Part shown: positions 60,001 to 64,000 of the stretch, one piece after another
How the letters are laid out: every line of letters begins with the position of its first letter
Position numbering within the stretch: position 1 is the first letter of the stretch
Source: Leptasterias polaris
Lineage: Eukaryota; Echinodermata; Asteroidea; Forcipulatida; Asteriidae
Length of the DNA: 64,000 bases
NCBI GenBank assembly: GCA_037783415.1
Contig: JAZGTN010000011.1
Location: 1,054,001-1,118,000, forward strand
Direction of reading: 5' to 3'
Program-made: the position numbers and the translations under genes
The notes under the pieces: model-generated
The model's database searches: none
Seen by the model: the letters and a program-made list of their open reading frames with translations, nothing else
Told to the model about the DNA's origin: nothing

Positions 60001-60727
60001 AACAGTACTCAATCATACATCAGAGTAGAGCACAAACTAAAACTATACTAGAACAGAAAGTATACTAACTTAAGCCTTAACAGTACATCTGCCTCTCTTT
60101 GCCTGCATGTGACACTTTTTTAAGCATTACTCTATTAACTTACTTGAATAAACATTCAGCACAATTACCTTCTTTCTCTGTTATCGATGCCTGCGGTTGT
60201 CGGTCAACCAATCAAGATTAAAAATATTGCTGCAACCCAGGACTTCAACTCAATGTCAAATTTTAAAACTCATTTGCACTTTCCGTTCTCAAGAAATGAA
60301 AGCATTTAAATTAGTTTACTCCAATGACTATTAGCTTTGTACTGCATCAGCTGTGTAGTAATTTGATCAAAGAAGTGTTCTAATAGAAAAATAAATAGGT
60401 AATAAAACACAAGGGAAAATGACTGGGTAAATATAAATCAATTTTTGGGTGAACATTAAAAAATTACTATGCGGGATTTGAACTTACGAACTCTAGGTTG
60501 ACATACCAGTGCTGTACCAACTGAGCTAACTAGACCGCTCTAAATTGAGAGCGCACTCACCACAAAAGAATGCCCTTGATTGGCACATATTTGAAATTTT
60601 TCCGAGGGACATTTCCTTAATGAGAAGCGCTGCTTGTCGCTATTAGAAACCGCATCCTTGATGTCATCCTGAGTGTATTGACGAAACAAGGTATGTGAAA
60701 GGAGTTCATCTACATCAACGTAACCAC
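56920..60727 (-). CDS. TRPT1: tRNA 2'-phosphotransferase 1, gene span (first coding exon missing)
   Basis: Five minus-strand exons (60727-60561, 59807-59709, 59369-59297, 57878-57822, 57027-56920) join in frame over 504 nt. TRPT1 (Tpt1/KptA) removes the 2'-phosphate left at the splice junction of ligated tRNA by transferring it to NAD+, yielding ADP-ribose 1'',2''-cyclic phosphate. Visible family motifs are QRFSL, CANQGHSF (NAD-binding NQGHS), TVVHGTYLKFWASI (HGT), GLSRMNRTHVHFA, MRRSCEVMIFLNL, SKNGVILCPGDANGFIHPQY and FKHV. The first exon, expected to carry the RH(x)P/A motif before DG, was not found between 60728 and 64000. The C-terminus is uncertain. The last exon has a good donor (CAC|GTAAGT) but would also reach a stop at 56879 if unspliced. 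Confidence 0.9.
57140..57300 (+). mobile_element. tRNA-derived SINE, family C
   Basis: A plus-strand copy with AGATAGCTCAGTTGGTAGAG, anticodon loop ACATTAA and AGGTTCAAGTCCCACTTTAG, preceded by the shared leader GACAAAATAGGGAGACCACC. It sits between TRPT1 exons. Confidence 0.62.
57822..57878 (-). CDS. TRPT1: TRPT1 exon (MR-CEV block)
   Basis: A 57-nt exon with a TTTTCTAG acceptor and an AGTG|GTAAGA donor. It encodes MRRSCEVMIFLNLEKALS with one split codon at each end, matching vertebrate GMRSHCEIAVFIDGPLAL. It is the smallest exon in the window but keeps frame on both sides. Confidence 0.88.
58030..58255 (-). repeat. Dispersed repeat family 7, second copy
   Basis: The reverse complement matches 39560-39785 over about 220 bp (for example CTACTACTTTCAGTTAGTGG and AACTTCACTGCCGCAGAGTG). 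The CTGATGA core is not preserved here. Confidence 0.6.
58580..58945. mobile_element. MITE family 4 (diverged)
   Basis: Starts AAAGGCCCTGTACACTATTG and contains GATGACCAATTGAGCTCAAA and TTTTCACAGGTTTGTTATTT shared with 55740-56012. The right end near TACCTTTAAGGTAGG is weaker. Confidence 0.58.
59297..59369 (-). CDS. TRPT1: TRPT1 exon (GL-RT-H block)
   Basis: The 73-nt exon starts after TTTTTGCAG and ends ATAAGTG|GTGAGC. It encodes GLSRMNRTHVHFAQGEPGES and NVISG plus one base. GLxxxxRxHVHFA is the conserved KptA motif (vertebrate GLSCQGRTHIHLA), so the frame and boundaries are secure. Confidence 0.92.
59709..59807 (-). CDS. TRPT1: TRPT1 exon (HGT motif)
   Basis: The 99-nt phase 0-0 exon has a CTTAG acceptor and an AAACAG|GTTAGA donor. 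It encodes LPDLELTPITDASQYPTVVH, then GTYLKFWASIKKQ. HGT followed by an aromatic and W is the second NAD-contacting block of KptA enzymes (vertebrate LVHGTFWKHWPSI). Confidence 0.92.
60400..60542 (-). mobile_element. tRNA-derived SINE, family C, next to a TRPT1 donor
   Basis: A minus-strand copy. The head begins GAGCGGTCTAGTTAGCTCAG about 20 nt after the TRPT1 donor at 60561, and the tail (CACAAGGGAAAATGACTGGG on the plus strand) is at 60408. Confidence 0.62.
60561..60727 (-). CDS. TRPT1: TRPT1 exon (NQGHS motif)
   Basis: On the minus strand the exon follows TTGAATTCAG and ends TTTTGTG|GTGAGT. It enters with one base missing, giving GYVDVDELLSHTLFRQYTQD, then AVSNSDKQRFSLRKCPSEKF and ICANQGHSFV. 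This aligns with the vertebrate GFVPLGTLL, VDTNRKQRFAL, and RANQGHS. A tRNA-derived SINE begins within about 20 nt of the donor. Confidence 0.92.
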
Positions 60728-61344
60728 CTGAATTCAACAAAATTTTAAAAATATAAAATTGTGGTAGTGATTTTAGATGGGGTGTATTTTGTTTAACTGT
60801 ATTTTTAAAAAGCAGTGTACAAAATAACTTGTAAGGGTAACCACTTGAAGAGCAAAAGAGCTTTCCAAACTTTGTTTTACATTTCAAATGCTTTTTTTAT
60901 TTAGTTTAGAAACCAATATTTCCCCAGCTCAGAGCTTTTTCACTTGCATTTTTATATTCATTAAAAACAAAAGGGCCCTTAAAAATAAAAATATGCAAAT
61001 ATGCAAATGAATGTCTTCCAGACAAAATCTACATTTTGTTTTTGTAAACCATACACTCAGGGAAAGATTGTCACCAATAAACAGTGAAGGAGCTCCAAGT
61101 TATGCAAAACCAAAATTCCTACAAATTTATTTATTCTATTTATATTATTCCCGAATTCAGGCCATAACAAATTGGAAAGTATGTATCACACAAGCCCTTT
61201 TTACAACCAGACACTTCTTCTTCTCCTTCCATTACATTGAGCAAAATCGTACTGTGTAAGTGCCATTGGGTTGGCCCAAAAATGACGAGACATGAAGGCA
61301 AATGCAATAATTTACAGTGCAGTTTAAAAAAGAAAATGATGGGT

Positions 61345-61605
61345 GGAACTACATCAGCTGATTAGCCCTCAGAGCTGCCTTAAAGGTGTCGAGGGATGAG
61401 TACATAGCTGGATCCTTCTGTAGGTTGTTCCAATCCCGGATGGTGCGAGGGAAGAAGAAGTTAGTGTACGCTGATGAGCTGGTCTGTGGAATCCTAAAAG
61501 CTAGAGCTGTGACCTCTAGTTACAGATGATAGAGGAGTGAGGTAGAGGTCTTCATTGATGTCGACTAGGTTGTGATGGATTCTGTAAAGCCGTTGGTCCC
61601 GTGCG
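61345..61605 (-). mobile_element. LINE C-terminal fragment
   Basis: The minus strand reads RDQRLYRIHHNLVDINEDLY, then after a frameshift and stop RIPQTSSSAYTNFFFPRTIR, DWNNLQKDPAMYSSLDTFKA. FFPRTIRDWNxL and SLDTFKxxL are standard RT C-terminal motifs. It is not part of TRPT1. Confidence 0.7.
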
Positions 61606-61875
61606 TTGTGAATGCACGTAAAAGAACCCAGTGCACTTATCGAAAAGAGAAGGGGTTCGCCCCGGTGTTCCTGGTTGTGGCTGCTTAATGCGCCGTAGCA
61701 CCTTGTAAACCCTTATAAGGTGCTAAATAATTGGGTCTCAGATTTTCATCACTGCAATAACCTATCTTTCTGAAAGTATGTATATACTCAGCGCCTTGAG
61801 TACCTTGTTTGGTAGATACGTGCGCTATATAAGACTTCGATATTATTATTATTATTATTATTATTATTACATCAA
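61590..61875 (+). mobile_element. SINE family A body and tail
   Basis: Contains AAAGAACCCAGTGCACTTAT, AGAAGGGGTTCGCCCCGG, a GCGCCTTGAGTACCTTG tail and a nine-unit ATT microsatellite. The tRNA-like head is missing and is replaced by LINE sequence. Confidence 0.68.
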
Positions 61876-62002
61876 GGCCAGGCGACTCTGGTGACAAAAA
61901 TAGTGCGACCACTGCTAACATGAAAAAACAGACTAGTGAAAGCGGCAGGGGGTCAAGGAGCTTGCTAAAATTGCAGCTTCCCAGAAGGTAGGCCCCTATA
62001 TA

Positions 62003-62255
62003 GACTTGTGGACAAGTCGTTAAATGTCTGTCGCGGTGATAGCGGAACGGCTTTCTCGCAATATCCCGCGAGAGGGCTGATCTGTGCGAGATTACTGCTC
62101 TCAAGACTGGTCACATTTACCGACTTGTAGACTTGTGGACAAGTCGTTAAATGTCTGTCGCGGTGATAGCGGAACGGCTTTCTCGCAATATCCCGCGAGA
62201 GGGCTGCTCTGTGCGAGATTATTGCTCTCACGACTGGTCGCATTTACCGACTTGT
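62003..62255. repeat. Tandem duplication of about 124 bp, CpG-rich
   Basis: AGACTTGTGGACAAGTCGTT at 62003 and 62127 starts two nearly identical units that include TCTCGCAATATCCCGCGAGA, a CpG-containing palindrome. Minus-strand frames across it are repeat shadows. Confidence 0.8.
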
Positions 62256-62587
62256 GAAACCCGCTGGCGGTTTGTGCACGGCCTATGGCCACTTCAGCCG
62301 AATTCGTACGGACGCATCTGATTGGTCAATTTCGTTATATCTATGAATATTCAAACTGTAGATGAATATTAAACATCAAATCCTGTACTGGATGGAGTTT
62401 TATGTTGCTTTGATCATGCACGATCAAAACCAAACACTGAGTGGTGAGAGTGATTGTGTTCATGAATATTTTGACACAAGAAAATACGTATTCAAATCGA
62501 ACGTAAGATTTTATTTCAGTGTTTGACAGTGCACAGCGTGTGGGGACATGACGTAAAACACACGGGCAAATCGTGTAGCTGCATGCC

Positions 62588-62741
62588 ATGGCGCGCAGAG
62601 TTTCTCTCGGTGGGGCTCAGCATGACGGAAACCCCTACCCTAGCATGCCAAGAGATAGCTGTACCTGGAAGCTCATGAACATGTGGGAGGGGTTAGGGAG
62701 CCAGACCACCAACTACCTTGTCATTGCGGGTTTGTTAGTCG
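62588..62741 (+). CDS. Possible first exon of an unidentified plus-strand gene
   Basis: ATG at 62588 has G at -3 and G at +4 and opens a 55-codon frame to TGA at 62753. A donor-like G|GTAAAC at 62741/62742 would end the exon inside it. The peptide starts MARRVSLGGAQHDGNPYPSM and later has NMWEGLGSQTTNYLVIAGLL, the last part hydrophobic enough for a membrane segment. Local base composition is less AT-rich and more CpG-containing than the surroundings, as near a promoter. No homologue is recognised, and the rest would lie beyond the window. An overlapping upstream ATG at 62583 opens a different short frame. Confidence 0.28.
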
Positions 62742-62755
62742 GTAAACCTCGCTGA

Positions 62756-63139
62756 TCGAATCCGCTGTTTTAAAATCGTTACGTTTCAATGTTCGGTGTA
62801 CGTTCCTTTCCCCCGATTTGGAAATTAAATAAGATTTATGTCAATAAATAGGAAAACCACTCTTATATTGACGGTGCAATTAAGTTAAACAATTTGTGAG
62901 ACAAAAACGAGCCCCCCCCCAAAAAAAAACAACAACACACAAAACCAGAGCCCCTGAAGGAACAGGTGAAAAATAAATTACAAATTAAAATGTGAAAAAA
63001 AAATTCTCACTCTGAATTTCTTTTTCCACTCTCGACACACAAAATTCCAACAAAGTCATTTCGTTTCCTCAAAATATTATATAATTCAATCAAAATATAA
63101 TTTTGTCACATAAAATTCAATTTTTTTAAATTTGTAAAC
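62756..63139. other. No gene seen
   Basis: AT-rich sequence downstream of the possible first exon, with a C9-A9 run at about 62911. The missing TRPT1 first exon was looked for here on the minus strand and not found. Confidence 0.4.
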
Positions 63140-63720
63140 AAAGTTGTGTTTTTCTAGGTAGCAAAATAGATTTTTCCTAGAAAATACGTTTTTGTTCCCT
63201 CGAACACGCCTTCTCCACCCGAAATACGATTTTGTTACCCAGAAATACGCGTTTGTTCCCTGAAAGATACGCATTCGTTTCCTCGAAATATGATTTTGTT
63301 CGCACAAAATATAATTTTGTTCGCTCTAAATATGCTTTCGTTCAATAAAAATAATTTTTTCCACCGAAAGGAGATTTCTTTCCCTGAAAACAAGCTTTCG
63401 ATTCATCAAAATACGACTTTGAATTAGTTGCCCGAAACATACTTTCATTCGTCCGAAATATGCTTTCGTTCTATAAAAATATGAATTTTTTCCACCGAAA
63501 GGAGATTTCTTTCCCTAAAAACAAGCGTTTGTTTCATCAAAATACGACTTTGAATTAGTTGCCAGAAATATACGTTCATTCGTCCGAAATATGCTTTCGT
63601 TCCCTTAATATACGCTCTCGTTCCTTCGCAATGAGATTTTGTTCCCCAAAATTCCTCTTTCGTTCCCTTAAGATAGCTAGCTTTTGTTCCCTTAAGATAG
63701 CTTTCGAAGCCCTGTAGTCC
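63140..63720. repeat. Degenerate repeat of TTTCGTTCC units with a 130-bp duplication
   Basis: Roughly 25-30 bp phrases such as GAAATATGCTTTCGTTC recur many times. A longer block from TTTTTTCCACCGAAAGGAGA to GACTTTGAATTAGTTGCC occurs twice about 130 bp apart. A minus-strand 93-codon frame (repeat KGTKAY) is a by-product. Confidence 0.75.
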
Positions 63721-64000
63721 AATCACACAAATTTGTTAAATTCCCTTGTGAGGGGCGACTATGAGAGGGGACGAGTTTGTTGTCAGGGGGCGACTTTGCT
63801 AGGGGCGACTTTGTAGTTGGTGACTTTGTACATGTGTTTTTTGAAATTGGCGACTTTGCTAGGGGGGCGAGTTGACTGGTTTCCGTGTCTGTTGTTTATA
63901 CACACTTAATACACACAATCACTGTAGAACACATCGGGTTAAATGATTGGAGCGATCAGTAACTATTCACGGAAGGCATTATTTATTTTTATGAGGCAAA

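Noticed and set aside
62341..62589. Minus-strand frame containing CVLRHVP as the missing TRPT1 first exon
   Set aside because: LRH is followed by nothing resembling the KptA start (no GL..DG before a donor) and the phase does not fit.
1..64000. CRISPR array or bacterial operon
   Set aside because: The tandem repeats have no spacers of constant length and no cas genes. All real genes are intron-containing and eukaryotic.

Overview
The window is animal nuclear DNA: coding exons are short and separated by large AT-rich introns with GT-AG boundaries, and the space between is packed with SINEs, LINE fragments, MITE-like inverted-repeat elements and minisatellites. No bacterial or viral gene organisation is visible. 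Protein similarity and the repeat style suggest a deuterostome invertebrate. An echinoderm is my best guess, but this is inference and no species can be named.

Four protein-coding loci are supported. (1) Positions 8561-36861, plus strand: most of GALNT7, a Golgi glycopeptide-preferring polypeptide GalNAc-transferase. Nine successive coding segments run from the stem region to the stop codon, and the N-terminal signal-anchor exon was not found. One segment is present as two adjacent, similar exons of equal length (27197-27319 and 27401-27523). They look like mutually exclusive alternatives encoding the metal-binding histidine and the active-site loop. (2) Positions 48683-54788, plus strand: complete PDCD2 in four exons, 351 aa, with a MYND zinc finger and a PDCD2_C domain. 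(3) Positions 56920-60727, minus strand: five exons of TRPT1 (tRNA 2'-phosphotransferase, KptA family), convergent with PDCD2, lacking its first coding exon. (4) Positions 43595-46796, minus strand: three phase-compatible exons of a small helical protein I do not recognise, one junction of which needs a GC-AG intron. A possible first exon of a further plus-strand gene lies at 62588-62741.

Repeats dominate the rest. They include a 5'-truncated LINE with a 622-codon reverse-transcriptase ORF (21189-23180, minus); a nested LINE-in-LINE at 2400-3800; further LINE tails; at least two tRNA-derived SINE families in many copies; and a 390-bp solo LTR with a 4-bp target duplication inside a SINE (44467-44856). 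There are about a dozen inverted-repeat elements (for example 1710-1927, 11282-11631 and 47126-47478), a foldback-type element in PDCD2 intron 1 (49355-51500) and a fragment encoding a THAP domain (10774-11112). Minisatellites have 23/32-, 26-, 39- and 45-bp units, most of them inside GALNT7 introns. A family of hairpin-ended repeats rich in CCGGAAGT palindromes (1-1460, 10130, 19384, 49724) is one of the least explained elements seen here.

The loci look like unrelated housekeeping neighbours (glycosylation, ribosome-assembly chaperoning, tRNA repair) rather than one pathway.
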